A stretch of DNA of 64,000 nt from a virus, in IMG/VR virus record IMGVR_UViG_3300020469_000014, positions 1 to 64,000 of that record; one strand, given 5' to 3'. The position numbers were made by a program, and so were the translations under genes. Under the pieces are notes generated by a model. It was given only the letters and a program-made list of their open reading frames with translations, had not been told where the DNA came from and ran no database searches. This document shows positions 29,901 to 38,819 of the stretch, one piece after another (the stretch's first letter is position 1; every line of letters begins with the position of its first letter).

Positions 29901-32900
29901 TGATAATTTCATGATCAGTCTTAAGAACGACATTTTTAAATGTTATGTTGTTTCTACCTGTAACATCCGTGTCAGAAGATCCATATGTCTTTCTAGCATC
30001 AGAAGGAACAACAGGAGTCAAGTCATAGAAGGTCTTTTTAGGCCAATCAGTGTTTGTTGTTATCTTAACTGTAGAACCGACGTTTCCAGAGATACCATCT
30101 CTTATGATGTTGAATCCATCATCATTAGTTCCACTAACATCAAGCCTTTGAGTGAAATTAAGATCTCCAAAGAAATCAAGTTTCATATCCAACAAACTTT
30201 GATCCGAAACATCAAAAGTGATGATGTTACCAGTTATGAACTCTAATGGAGGATTAACCTTAGCAATAAAACTTGGATTGGTTGAAGTTGGCGTTGTTAT
30301 AGTTGTAATCGCTACAGGATTAGATTCAGACACATCAGACTTGTATTTACAGAGTTTGATGTTATCAATATCTTCTCTAAGCACAAAGTAAGTCTCATTA
30401 TGTACTAATCCACCAATAGTGTTGCCATTATCGTAATAAACAACTTTATCACCACTTTGGAAGTCATCATCTGCGATATTGAAACTTCTTAAGTCCGCAG
30501 TGAAATCAGACTTGGAGAATCCAACTTTTGCAGTTGTAATCTTAGCAACAACTGGATCATACCTAAGTTCAACAGTTTCAGCAGATTGTGGAAGTGCATC
30601 CAGTGTAATAATGTCACCAGTCAATAATTCGTGTACAGAACTAACTCCAACTTCTCCAAAGAACCTTTCTACCTTACTTGTAACTTTAGGGAAGTTGGTG
30701 GTAAAGGAATGTGCAAATCCAGCGTTTGAAGCAACACCATAGAACCAAATTGCATTACCTGTGGTGGGAATACCAGTTGTAGATAATCCAATGTAGTCTT
30801 GTTCAAAGTTAATTACATAAACACTACTATCGTTAACTAGAACCTCGGTTCCGACACCAGATGTAGCACCAGCAGAAACTTTTGCCCATACAAGAGATGT
30901 TCCACCAATACCCATGTTGTAAGTCAACTCTTGACCTGTAAAGAACGTATGTCCCTTAATAAAGATTCGTTGTTGAGGCACAAACCTGTTTTCGATGGTT
31001 TGTGATACAGCTGTGGATAATCCTGTAAGAGGAATACTGTAATGTGTGCCTGTAGAGCCAACACCGACTGTTTCTCGTGGATTAAAGTATGTGGTGCTGT
31101 TCTCAAAGGTAAATCTAGTGACAGTTGAATTACCAACAGGGAAAGAGAACTTAGTTGGTTTTAAAACAATGTTATTAGTGCCAACTGCGTGGGTCATTGC
31201 AGCACCAACGTAGTTTTCTCTGTTTACGAACAATCTAGAGAACCTTGAGTCAATATTGGTAACTGTCATGTTCTCCGTACCAATACCAATCCTATCGCCA
31301 GGTTCAAACCCTCTTACATCAGTAACAAAGATGGCAGTGCTAACACCAGTGGTATTAACGTTATCTAAGAATTGAGAAAGACCAGATGTTCTAGTAATAA
31401 CGCTAACTTTGCGGATACCATTGAACTCAGTAAAGTCCGCAGTGCTAATACCACTTAAAATTACAGTTTCACCACTTGCAATCTCATGAGGTATAGTTGT
31501 TACACCAGTAATCGTTTCTTTGGTCTTAACTAACTCAGTTCCACGGAAAGTAGTAACTCCAATCTCCACTTTATCGACAGGTTTACCCAGAACTGATCCA
31601 ATAACAATATTTGCTCCAGTTCCGTTAGTTCCACTATTATCAAGTTCCAATACATCATTAACTTTGTATCCATCACCTCTAGAAAAGATAGTTACGGAAG
31701 AAATACCAGAACTCTTTGTTTTGGTGACTTCAAATTCTTGTTTTAGGGCATCCTTGACATCATCAATCAATTCGTAGTCAGAATTACCATAAGAGAGATA
31801 ATATGGTGCTACGTTTCTTGTAATTTCTCTAGATGCAATATCAATGTCTTGATTGAAGAAAGTTGTGAAGTTTTCTTCGATTGGACTGTCCTTAAATGAT
31901 GAACCAAGTAAATATGGGAATTTTGGTTTAGCAACTCCACTAGAATCAACATCTACACTGTAGAAGTAAGCATATGATCCATCGGGGTACTGTGGTGTCA
32001 CACAATAACGCCCACCATGCACGTCAAGGTCTCCAGAGTTGTCAAAGAGGTAATCATTGGTGAAATACCCAAAGGCAAAGCCAGGAGGTCTCAGACCCGA
32101 TCTCGGAGTGGTGTCAAGAATGTATCCTGACTGCAATCTTCTAACGGCTCCTCCAGTTGGGGTTTGATATCCATAAGGACCATAAATTGGATTACCGTCG
32201 TAAGCAAAACCGAGTATAGGGGAGTGAAAAGCATTGGGAGTCTCTAGATTACCAGAATCGATATTGTCTCCAAGCTGGAATCTAAGTTTTTGTGGTGGAT
32301 AGATGCCTATTGTCTGTAATTGGAAGGCAGGGTTTGTACTTGGTTTAGTAAGTAGCGAATCTTCATCACTAATAATGGCATCGTTCTTCTGAACTTGGTT
32401 AATCTTCCATTCACGAACATTTGCAATGAACTTTGCAGATTTACCTCTGTTTTGTAGATCAAGTGTAGTATCACCTGATTTATAACCGATACCACCGTCG
32501 AGAACTCTTACACCAGTAATCTTATCACCAGTGATGACTGGTCTGATGTCTGCAAAGTCGCCTGTAGGACTGTAGATGACGATATCAGAGTCTTTACGGT
32601 ATCCTTTACCAGAAGCAAGGATTTGAACGTCTACGATCGATCCTTCAATGATGATTGGTTTGAGAAGTGCTTGATAAACAACAGTGGAGATACCAACATC
32701 GGGTCTTCTGTGGAAATCCATGATGTTAGTACAACCATAACCAGTACCACCCTCTTCTAGGTAAACACTTTCGATTTCACCAAGAACCAAAGGTGAAAAC
32801 TCAGGTCGAATGGCAGTTGTACTACCGATAGCAGATAAACTTTCAACATTAACAATAATGGGAGGATATTTGAAGGTATGCTTACCAGAACCAAATCCAC

Positions 32901-35900
32901 GAATGACAGTTGGCTTGTTTTTGTTATAATTGGTAAGATTTCTTTGTGTAGTAACTCCAACATCACATAATCTAAATCTATTATTGTCAATTACCTTAAC
33001 TGCATATTGTGTGGTTGTAGAAAGACCACTTGCAATAATTCCATCCGAAGAATACTCAACAATTTCACCATTATTGAAGTTATGATTAAATGCAAGAACA
33101 TAATCGTCTGATGTGCTAATACCTGACTGTGCATCACCGTTAGTTGGTCTACCTTGAACGATGACTTTCTTGTTTGAGTAACCAGATCCAGAATTTTTTA
33201 CATAGATCCTAGTAATTGTGTTTTTCGCTTGCACCGTCGTAAGACTGTGGAAACCAAAACTAATATTTCCAATATTTACGGTATTAATGCCTGCCTTTGC
33301 ATCTTCAGGTGTTTTATGTAACTTAACCGTCTTCTCATCGATAACACCAGCATAATATGTTGAACCATCAACGATATTGACAATAGGAGTGTTACCTCTT
33401 GCATCATAAATGATGCCTTCTCCAGATTCAAAGTTATGTCTCTTTTGGAAGGTGATACTTTCGTCAAATGTATTAACAGATGTACCATCAGCCTTGAAGT
33501 TAGCTACAATACGACCTCTGACTAGGTTAGACTCAAGAACGGCACCAGTTCCGTTACCACCGATAACAGTAATCTTAGGTTTTTCCTGATATCCGATGCC
33601 AGGAGTAACTAGTTTAACCTCTCTGAATGATCCAGAGACATTAGCATGAGCAAAAGCACCACTTCCCTGTTGATCGTTGATGATGAGTGGAGGTCCTGTG
33701 ATAACATCATAATCTTTACCCGAATTAGTGACTTTAACTTCTGTGATGTCACCGTGGAAGATCTGTTCATCAAAAACAGTAGGAGGGAATAGTTCAACAC
33801 CGTTTGCTAACAGTCCAACTGCTCTGTTATTAATTTGTCTCTGGTTCTTATCGTCGAATAAAGTCTGTTGTTTGTAATTAGGATACTTTCTAAGAATTTT
33901 TTGGTTTTTAAGAGTTTTGTTCTCCCATCCCGACTTATAGATGAACTGTCCAGAAGTATCAGTCCTAACAGCAATGTATTTTTTAGCAAATACATCAGAA
34001 CCACTATATGACAAGTAGAAGTCAGTTTGGTTGATAGCAGTTACAAAGTAGATACCAGTGCTGATACCACTATTGGTTGAATTGTCCCAATAAACCTTAT
34101 CACCAGTTACATAGTTGTGATTTAGGAGTTGATTAGTGTTTGATCCTAGACTGAATGAGGAGTCGTAAGACTGTAGGGTATAAGTAAACCCACCACCAAG
34201 TAAAGGTGTCCCAAAACCGTCCACAACCTCCACTGAGGAACTTTTTGTAAAGACCTTATTATCAGTTGCAAAGATAGGATAGTTAGGTAGACCAGAAGAA
34301 GTGATATAGAAGAATTCTTCGTTCTTATCTAAGTAACTATTATGAACTCCAACAGGAAATTCATCTACGCCTGGGAAATAGTCTGAGTTGTGAGATGCTT
34401 TAGTAACTGTTTTTGTAATTACATTTGGATTGACTGGAATTGCTGTGGCAGTCTGAACAACAACAGTATTTGCATAGACCTTAGAAGTATTGCTTGCGTC
34501 ATACTCAATATCCTTAACTGTAATAAGAGAAGACTCTCCATTTTGATTTTTGATGACTAAAACTTCGTCAACGTAGAAAACAACAGAATCAAAGATACTA
34601 ATTCTGTAAGTATTGACGTTTACCTGACTAACTTTAGAAATATTATGACTGGAAGGAATATTATAGATCCAGTTATTGAATTGTGGCTTTTGCCCTAAGT
34701 CTGTACCGAATGAAAGCAACTTAAGACTGTCACCAATTTGCATATTGGTGGATTGACTTGCATCTGCATTATCAATGACGTTTACAAGTCTAAATTGCAT
34801 TATAGATGTTTGGCCAAAACCAGCATAAGCGTATGCAAGTTTATTTTCAAGAATATCTGCACCAAATATCAAGTCAGTAGAGATTCCAGAAACGCCTAGG
34901 AACTGATTAATAGTTTTATCGTTATAACTGACGTTTAGGAAGTTAGAACCCTTTGTAGGTCTTACAAGAAGAGTTCCTGACTGTCCGAATCCAACTGTAG
35001 AGTCAACTACAATCGTACTTGACGCAGCATTAATGATCTCAAGTGTTTTTGTCTTACCAGGCACTTGAAAATTGCCATCAAATGATGTAGAGTCCAATGA
35101 CAACTCGAAAAAGTCAGTCTGGTTGATCGGTCTATACTCTACATTGTAGATTGAAGCACTTACAGTACCAATTCCAGCAACATCTTGGAATAAGAAATTA
35201 CCAATAGATTCCAATGGTTGTCCACCGAAAAGGTTTTCAACTAAAACATGTTTGGTTTTGAAATATACGTTTGCAGACGGAGTTAGAGTACTATCAATCG
35301 GTTTGAGGAGTTCAATGTCCTCACCGTATAGAAGTTTGAAAAGAATCTGGTAGGAAGCGTCAGTTCCCTTCGACATGTAGAAGTCTTTTGCCCTAGTAAG
35401 GATGTTAGTAACAGATGTACCAGAGATAAAGTTTCTGTTTTCAAATCCAGGCAAAAATTCAGTCTTGAATTTTGAAAAGAATGTTTGTAGGAATAGATTG
35501 CTTAAATTTAAGACTACAGATCCACTTGGATGTGCAACTGACTCTGTTTCGTTGAACTGTAGGAACTCAGCATCATCGTCTTTTGATATTTGATCAATAC
35601 CACTGAATCCTCTAGCACATTCCACAAAGGATGTGGCAGTTTTAGACTTGTAAGTTATAATCTCGTTTTCAATCTTCAACAAACCATAAGTATCTGGCCA
35701 ACCAACTGTTGAAGCAACTTCAATTACGTCGTCACCAGCAAAACAAGATGCGGTAAGAGCGGTATTTGGTATTAAAGTCTCATTATTGAAGGCACTAATC
35801 TTTCTATACTCGGCAAGGTTGTTTGCCAAGTCAGTCATACCTGATTGATGTTCCTGAGACTGGTAATACAGATCTAGGAAAGACTGGAACAGTGCAGACT

Positions 35901-35970
35901 CTTCGTTAATGAACTCAGGAATCTGAGACTCAACTAAATGAGATATCTTTACTCTTTTAATATCTGTCAT
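26947..35970 (-). CDS. Giant baseplate-associated protein in gp7 position (3007 aa)
   Basis: Encoded directly after gp6 with a 1-nt gap, the place of gp7 in T4. The first approximately 270 residues are globular (SHLVESQIPEFINEESALFQ, then SKGTDASYQILFKLLYGEDI) and resemble the conserved N-terminal part of this cyanophage protein. The rest is made of many GGxGY-type beta modules. At about residues 1250-1340 there is a YHYH-like domain: AYDGNPIYGPYGYQ, FTNDYLFDNSGDLDVHGGRY and DGSYAYFYSVD. It is three times the length of T4 gp7 (1032 aa), so direct homology is uncertain, but a baseplate-wedge or wedge-periphery role fits the order. Confidence 0.85.
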   Translation of the reverse strand: MTDIKRVKISHLVESQIPEFINEESALFQSFLDLYYQSQEHQSGMTDLANNLAEYRKISAFNNETLIPNTALTASCFAGDDVIEVASTVGWPDTYGLLKIENEIITYKSKTATSFVECARGFSGIDQISKDDDAEFLQFNETESVAHPSGSVVLNLSNLFLQTFFSKFKTEFLPGFENRNFISGTSVTNILTRAKDFYMSKGTDASYQILFKLLYGEDIELLKPIDSTLTPSANVYFKTKHVLVENLFGGQPLESIGNFLFQDVAGIGTVSASIYNVEYRPINQTDFFELSLDSTSFDGNFQVPGKTKTLEIINAASSTIVVDSTVGFGQSGTLLVRPTKGSNFLNVSYNDKTINQFLGVSGISTDLIFGADILENKLAYAYAGFGQTSIMQFRLVNVIDNADASQSTNMQIGDSLKLLSFGTDLGQKPQFNNWIYNIPSSHNISKVSQVNVNTYRISIFDSVVFYVDEVLVIKNQNGESSLITVKDIEYDASNTSKVYANTVVVQTATAIPVNPNVITKTVTKASHNSDYFPGVDEFPVGVHNSYLDKNEEFFYITSSGLPNYPIFATDNKVFTKSSSVEVVDGFGTPLLGGGFTYTLQSYDSSFSLGSNTNQLLNHNYVTGDKVYWDNSTNSGISTGIYFVTAINQTDFYLSYSGSDVFAKKYIAVRTDTSGQFIYKSGWENKTLKNQKILRKYPNYKQQTLFDDKNQRQINNRAVGLLANGVELFPPTVFDEQIFHGDITEVKVTNSGKDYDVITGPPLIINDQQGSGAFAHANVSGSFREVKLVTPGIGYQEKPKITVIGGNGTGAVLESNLVRGRIVANFKADGTSVNTFDESITFQKRHNFESGEGIIYDARGNTPIVNIVDGSTYYAGVIDEKTVKLHKTPEDAKAGINTVNIGNISFGFHSLTTVQAKNTITRIYVKNSGSGYSNKKVIVQGRPTNGDAQSGISTSDDYVLAFNHNFNNGEIVEYSSDGIIASGLSTTTQYAVKVIDNNRFRLCDVGVTTQRNLTNYNKNKPTVIRGFGSGKHTFKYPPIIVNVESLSAIGSTTAIRPEFSPLVLGEIESVYLEEGGTGYGCTNIMDFHRRPDVGISTVVYQALLKPIIIEGSIVDVQILASGKGYRKDSDIVIYSPTGDFADIRPVITGDKITGVRVLDGGIGYKSGDTTLDLQNRGKSAKFIANVREWKINQVQKNDAIISDEDSLLTKPSTNPAFQLQTIGIYPPQKLRFQLGDNIDSGNLETPNAFHSPILGFAYDGNPIYGPYGYQTPTGGAVRRLQSGYILDTTPRSGLRPPGFAFGYFTNDYLFDNSGDLDVHGGRYCVTPQYPDGSYAYFYSVDVDSSGVAKPKFPYLLGSSFKDSPIEENFTTFFNQDIDIASREITRNVAPYYLSYGNSDYELIDDVKDALKQEFEVTKTKSSGISSVTIFSRGDGYKVNDVLELDNSGTNGTGANIVIGSVLGKPVDKVEIGVTTFRGTELVKTKETITGVTTIPHEIASGETVILSGISTADFTEFNGIRKVSVITRTSGLSQFLDNVNTTGVSTAIFVTDVRGFEPGDRIGIGTENMTVTNIDSRFSRLFVNRENYVGAAMTHAVGTNNIVLKPTKFSFPVGNSTVTRFTFENSTTYFNPRETVGVGSTGTHYSIPLTGLSTAVSQTIENRFVPQQRIFIKGHTFFTGQELTYNMGIGGTSLVWAKVSAGATSGVGTEVLVNDSSVYVINFEQDYIGLSTTGIPTTGNAIWFYGVASNAGFAHSFTTNFPKVTSKVERFFGEVGVSSVHELLTGDIITLDALPQSAETVELRYDPVVAKITTAKVGFSKSDFTADLRSFNIADDDFQSGDKVVYYDNGNTIGGLVHNETYFVLREDIDNIKLCKYKSDVSESNPVAITTITTPTSTNPSFIAKVNPPLEFITGNIITFDVSDQSLLDMKLDFFGDLNFTQRLDVSGTNDDGFNIIRDGISGNVGSTVKITTNTDWPKKTFYDLTPVVPSDARKTYGSSDTDVTGRNNITFKNVVLKTDHEIIRKDDKAFTFNLKEKPTAPQRLISRVGVSTITYSTASSNARGPIKSTKINFPGKGYTILPRVIGFASTQGKDGIVKVSSPEIGQIDIIERIKDGFDYPTDPTLLPFLSVPAIVDISGIARMDEIQVVDGGTRYNQPPTLAVRGNNRVKIVATVKGGSVDKVDILENAFEFTEPLSVITTNNSNGYDIDAITHSGTSVTVELLLDPQFNLPVTTGYGSTDVKLPFNVGDKVFVENCRIKPASLANGEGNFNSDVYDFAFYTVTGINTTNSTVTFDMGNAPGISTVTLGSYDDDFTLGSIVNFNDMAKFNMTIIDDAKFLSGEKVTSNRFEGFVAEGGWQGKISQLRLRDTIGTLRSGDTLVGEVSGLKGNVRDVNRFSVRTTLGVTRDKVTKNDMNIGILNDFSQRLSDNFYFQKFSYSIKSRLPYNTWKESVRSIVHPSGFLEFSDLIIESDSKKDATTLDLVNVGIAKSNNMKVKAVDTKVDLILNIDNEIYLGKRTNFAMVTEDDQLDNGSIQRIFFPEGRPIKSFIMNKTNKVLNLDDISAGFNGTHNRSGTLVGSKQFSLSVGGEPVFKKSYNSAATANVDLALNIISIQNHNFQTGQTVILDTQGGSKIGIATTSHTTGTKDIIMAARSSGIGGSAMFENGYNVQIPGPVTGTAVTANPPGDLFRIYGFGNIDGGLPGISTRGQDARFQVKFDFNQTTGLCISTAVTLTIGGAGYFVGDNVSIAGTHLGGATPANDLTFPVTKVTGTRTGVQTSYLNVPSTNDGTGSGGVFSITRDGNLDVTNIDVINGGTGYASTNVISIAGTYVGGSTPTDNIFLSPVELGTDVMPNELFVQKVDDVKFRISGLSTSLPFQFTGLGTGTHLLKVADPNKQALIMIDNIIQTPIKNKKLGVQVSVPVGTTDQGIAIGVGIGSLSKGDIIRLDDELIKINQIGDTTFVQSRSALANSTVDTDFYYDTKRVNSTVTKCGSTFATHDDNPPY

Positions 35971-37845
35971 TTATCTTGTGTAGATTGATTCGCTAGCGTA
36001 ACTAGATGTTGTGACGTAGGCAGTAGCAGATGTATTCTCACCAGAGGATACAACGTCAGGAAGTGCATTAACAGAACTGTTGGTAACGTCTAACTGTAGA
36101 TAAAGATCTTTAAGAGCGATAACATCATTAGACTGAGGAATTGCCTCAACCTGTATCTGACCATTCGCTAAAGAAGTACCTGTTATATTTACCACATCAA
36201 GATTGATCTCTCCGTGAACGTAATCAATTGTACCAGCATCATTTTTGACGACTAAAGGTAGGTTGTTTTCAAGTTTAAAGAAAATGATCTTACCTACATC
36301 AGTTCCAGCGATAGGAATATCTCCCATGTAAATGGTTCCAGAGATATTACTTACGTTAAATCCTGTGGAACGTATTCCATATCCATTACGTTGTTTAAAG
36401 AACGCATTTCCATAACAAAGTTCATAAGTTGCAAAAGTATTGATCTCAGGAGTGATGTCCCTTCTCATTTTTACCTTTGTAATGTTAGAAGTAACACCCC
36501 TTGCAGAGTTATCAACCAATCCAACAATTTTAGAGTACTTAAATCTTCCACCAAAAGCATTGATATCAGATGATCGTGAATATGATGTCAAAGCCTTTGT
36601 TACAGATGTAACTAATTCAGTGGCATCTGAAAGTGCGTTACTATTGTAGTAGACAGAAGTGTCAACTTCAACGTAAAGATATTTGAGGTCAATAATTTCT
36701 GGTTTGATACCAGCAATAGAATATTGTTTAAGTTGTCTGGAGATATCGTCCTTTGTAATCTGTGAAAGGAAAGAACCATTCTTTGGTTTGATGGAAATGA
36801 ACACTTTTCCATACTCAGGTGGATCAAGTTCCTCTCCACCGTAGGAGGTCACAGATTCAACGTTAGGATACACGAATGGAATTATACCTGTGTAGTCATT
36901 TGCCGTCACTGCACGGTATTGTGAGGAGTATATACGAGGTGCTAGGTATTTGATAGAACTAATGTCTTCAATATTGTCTCCATCAGCTGCTGCCTGTGAA
37001 GTTCTGACAACTGAGATGCCTGATGTTACCGATTGCCCTTGATCATCCTCCAAAACTCCGACAAATGAGAATTTTCTAGCTTCGTTTCCGTTCTTTCCAT
37101 TTGTGACAATGTAATTTACGGTAACTGTAGCTCCAGCTGGCGGTCTTTTTCCTAAAATACCGTCTCCAAAGAGAAGTTCATACTGTTCATCTTCAATTTC
37201 TTGAATTAGGAAGAGTTTTGACGTAGCATCGACTCTTAAAATGTTATCATAGAGTGTATAAATCTCTTTTGTCGTAGATTCGACAATAACACGAATAGAA
37301 GTTGAGTCAATATTTGCGTTTGGAAGAATAAAACGTTGATTTGGTTGAGAATAATCAACTTGGAAAGTTTTTTGAAGGTAAATTCCTTCGTAAATGTTTA
37401 AATTATTAAATCTAGCTACATTAGTTTCGTCTGTTGTTGCAACAAAGTCGTCTGGAATCGAAAAAATGTAAGATCCACCTTGTTGAGCACCTAAGGCAAC
37501 CTGTCCAGCCTTCAAAGTTACGATTCTAGTTTCATTGTCACCCATGTTTACTGAGAAATTGATGACTGCCCTAGCAGATCTAGTCGATCTAGGTACATAT
37601 CCAATGTTTCTAGCAAGTGAAACAACGTTTTCTCTTAGAGTTGCACTGTCAAGGAAGCACTCATTGACTGCCATGTTAGTATTGTAGGCAGTAATGTAAC
37701 TATTGTACGCTAAAAGATCAATTAGAATCGAAAAGTTAGATCCCTCAAAGTCAAAATCTGAGAAATCACTATTAGTTCTAAGGTAATCTTTGATTTGAGC
37801 TCGAAGATCAGCGAAGTCTAGGTTTGTGAATTGATTGAAGGACAT
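35971..37845 (-). CDS. gp6: Baseplate wedge protein gp6-like (624 aa)
   Basis: The conserved gp6/J-like wedge protein. It starts MSFNQFTNLDFADLRAQIK and contains the helical N-terminal motif NFSILIDLLAYNSYITAYN-x3-NECF, which forms the iris and inter-wedge contacts in T4. Length is close to T4 gp6 (660 aa). It begins at the stop of gp25 and is followed 1 nt later by the 3007-aa gene, so gp25-gp6-gp7-position is one translational unit. Confident assignment. Confidence 0.92.
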   Translation of the reverse strand: MSFNQFTNLDFADLRAQIKDYLRTNSDFSDFDFEGSNFSILIDLLAYNSYITAYNTNMAVNECFLDSATLRENVVSLARNIGYVPRSTRSARAVINFSVNMGDNETRIVTLKAGQVALGAQQGGSYIFSIPDDFVATTDETNVARFNNLNIYEGIYLQKTFQVDYSQPNQRFILPNANIDSTSIRVIVESTTKEIYTLYDNILRVDATSKLFLIQEIEDEQYELLFGDGILGKRPPAGATVTVNYIVTNGKNGNEARKFSFVGVLEDDQGQSVTSGISVVRTSQAAADGDNIEDISSIKYLAPRIYSSQYRAVTANDYTGIIPFVYPNVESVTSYGGEELDPPEYGKVFISIKPKNGSFLSQITKDDISRQLKQYSIAGIKPEIIDLKYLYVEVDTSVYYNSNALSDATELVTSVTKALTSYSRSSDINAFGGRFKYSKIVGLVDNSARGVTSNITKVKMRRDITPEINTFATYELCYGNAFFKQRNGYGIRSTGFNVSNISGTIYMGDIPIAGTDVGKIIFFKLENNLPLVVKNDAGTIDYVHGEINLDVVNITGTSLANGQIQVEAIPQSNDVIALKDLYLQLDVTNSSVNALPDVVSSGENTSATAYVTTSSYASESIYTR

Positions 37846-38261
37846 TATATTCTAGTTGATTGAAGGATAAAGTCTACATTTTGTCTTGGAATAGTTAATC
37901 CAACGATATCGTAAGCAATAGTTATGTTTAAATTATTGGTATCAATAGGAACAGATATCTGACACTTAATATTATTGATTCTAGGTTCAAAGTTTTCTAG
38001 CAGAAGGTACAAATCATCCTCTAAACTGTAGGCCATAGCCTCATCAGCATTCTCAAATAGAGAATTTTCAATCTCACTTCCTAAACGTGGAGCATAAAAC
38101 CTCTCTCCAAGCTTAGTTCTTACCAAATTCTCAACAGATCGCTTGATTGCATCCTCATTTGTCAAAGATCCAATGTCATCTGTGACAGGATGCTTTGCAA
38201 AACTAAGACTAATATCCCGAAAATACCTTTTCTGGACTAACGCTCTATCGATTTTGGACAT
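37845..38261 (-). CDS. gp25: Baseplate wedge protein gp25 (138 aa)
   Basis: A gp25/GPW lysozyme-like-fold family protein that helps nucleate sheath assembly on the T4 baseplate. Family landmarks include an early SFAKHPVTDDIGSLTNEDAI segment, then LVRTKLGERFYAPRLGSEI, and the C-terminal beta strands. Length matches T4 gp25 (132 aa). It is coupled to the upstream 45-aa gene and to gp6 by one-base overlaps. Confident. Confidence 0.93.
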   Translation of the reverse strand: MSKIDRALVQKRYFRDISLSFAKHPVTDDIGSLTNEDAIKRSVENLVRTKLGERFYAPRLGSEIENSLFENADEAMAYSLEDDLYLLLENFEPRINNIKCQISVPIDTNNLNITIAYDIVGLTIPRQNVDFILQSTRI

Positions 38262-38398
38262 TATTCACTCAGATTTTGTTTTCTTTTCTTATCATTAGTG
38301 TCATCGCCAACAACTTCACGCAACATATCGTCTGATTCTTCTGGTTTTTCGATAAAACCATCGTCAGGAATGGTGAATTGGGTGTTTTTTAACTTCAT
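38261..38398 (-). CDS. Small acidic protein (45 aa) upstream of gp25
   Basis: An ATG at 38398 opens a 45-codon frame, MKLKNTQFTIPDDGF to KKRKQNLSE, with an acidic centre and a basic tail. Its TAA shares its last base with the gp25 ATG (TAATG). A late-type TCTAAATA motif is about 24 nt upstream. The coupling and promoter support a real gene; function unknown. Confidence 0.65.
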   Translation of the reverse strand: MKLKNTQFTIPDDGFIEKPEESDDMLREVVGDDTNDKKRKQNLSE

Positions 38399-38420
38399 CT
38401 TGGACAAAATTATTATCATT

Positions 38421-38430
38421 ATGTATTTAG
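38421..38430 (-). promoter_or_regulatory. Late-promoter-like CTAAATACAT for the gp25-gp6 operon
   Basis: Minus-strand GTCTAAATACAT between a strong terminator and the 45-aa/gp25/gp6 gene string. It probably starts the baseplate transcript. Confidence 0.6.
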
Positions 38431-38434
38431 ACAC

Positions 38435-38460
38435 AAAAAAAGACCCTTTTTAGGGTCTTT
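38435..38460. terminator. Perfect bidirectional-looking terminator
   Basis: AAAGACCCT and AGGGTCTTT form a perfect 9-bp stem with a 4-nt loop. On the minus strand it is followed by TTTTTTTGTG, so it ends the transcript of the 50-aa gene just before the baseplate operon promoter. Confidence 0.85.
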
Positions 38461-38480
38461 GAAAGAATTATAAGTTAATA

Positions 38481-38633
38481 TCAACCAGCAGATAGTGGAG
38501 ACTGTGATGAATTGGTGTTTGCGGCAGCCTTTTTGCGAGCTTGAGCGCTAACATCGTACTGACCTTTGACACTGCCGTCCTTAAAACCAGCGCTTTCTAC
38601 ATTCCTTGGTGACTTTGTAGGATCTGAATCCAT
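38481..38633 (-). CDS. Small hypothetical protein (50 aa)
   Basis: Encodes MDSDPTKSPRNVESAGF to NTNSSQSPLSAG, a polar, probably disordered peptide with a central QARKKAAA basic patch. A GATAAATAAA late motif lies 22 nt upstream and a strong terminator 20 nt downstream, so it forms a self-contained late transcription unit. No family recognised. Confidence 0.65.
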   Translation of the reverse strand: MDSDPTKSPRNVESAGFKDGSVKGQYDVSAQARKKAAANTNSSQSPLSAG

Positions 38634-38654
38634 AACTACTTTCCTTTTTTTCTT

Positions 38655-38662
38655 TTATTTAT
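38655..38662 (-). promoter_or_regulatory. Late-promoter-like GATAAATAAA
   Basis: Minus-strand GATAAATAAA overlapping the last codons of the 54-aa gene and 22 nt upstream of the 50-aa gene. Confidence 0.55.
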
Positions 38663-38819
38663 CAATTTGAGCCCGTAATCGGTCTGGAGAAATACCTTCT
38701 GAGAGGTAAAACTCCAGTCTGGATTGTGCTTCGTCCTTAGTAAGACCTGTATCTTGCTTAGGATTGTTTACACACCATCCAGAAGTACCCAATTCGACTA
38801 CTTTGTACTTAGTATCCAT
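38655..38819 (-). CDS. Small hypothetical protein (54 aa)
   Basis: Encodes MDTKYKVVELGTSGWCVN to PDRLRAQIDK. The pattern is a short beta hairpin with GTSGW, then a helix (LTKDEAQSRLEFYLSEG) in which a TKDEAQ motif begins the helix, as in small phage DNA- or protein-binding domains. Its ATG overlaps the stop of the glycosyltransferase-like gene (TAATG). Function unknown. Confidence 0.7.
   Translation of the reverse strand: MDTKYKVVELGTSGWCVNNPKQDTGLTKDEAQSRLEFYLSEGISPDRLRAQIDK

Noticed and set aside
26947-35970. Calling the 3007-aa protein gp7 outright
   Set aside because: Position after gp6 fits, but it is three times longer than T4 gp7 and I see no convincing residue-level match.
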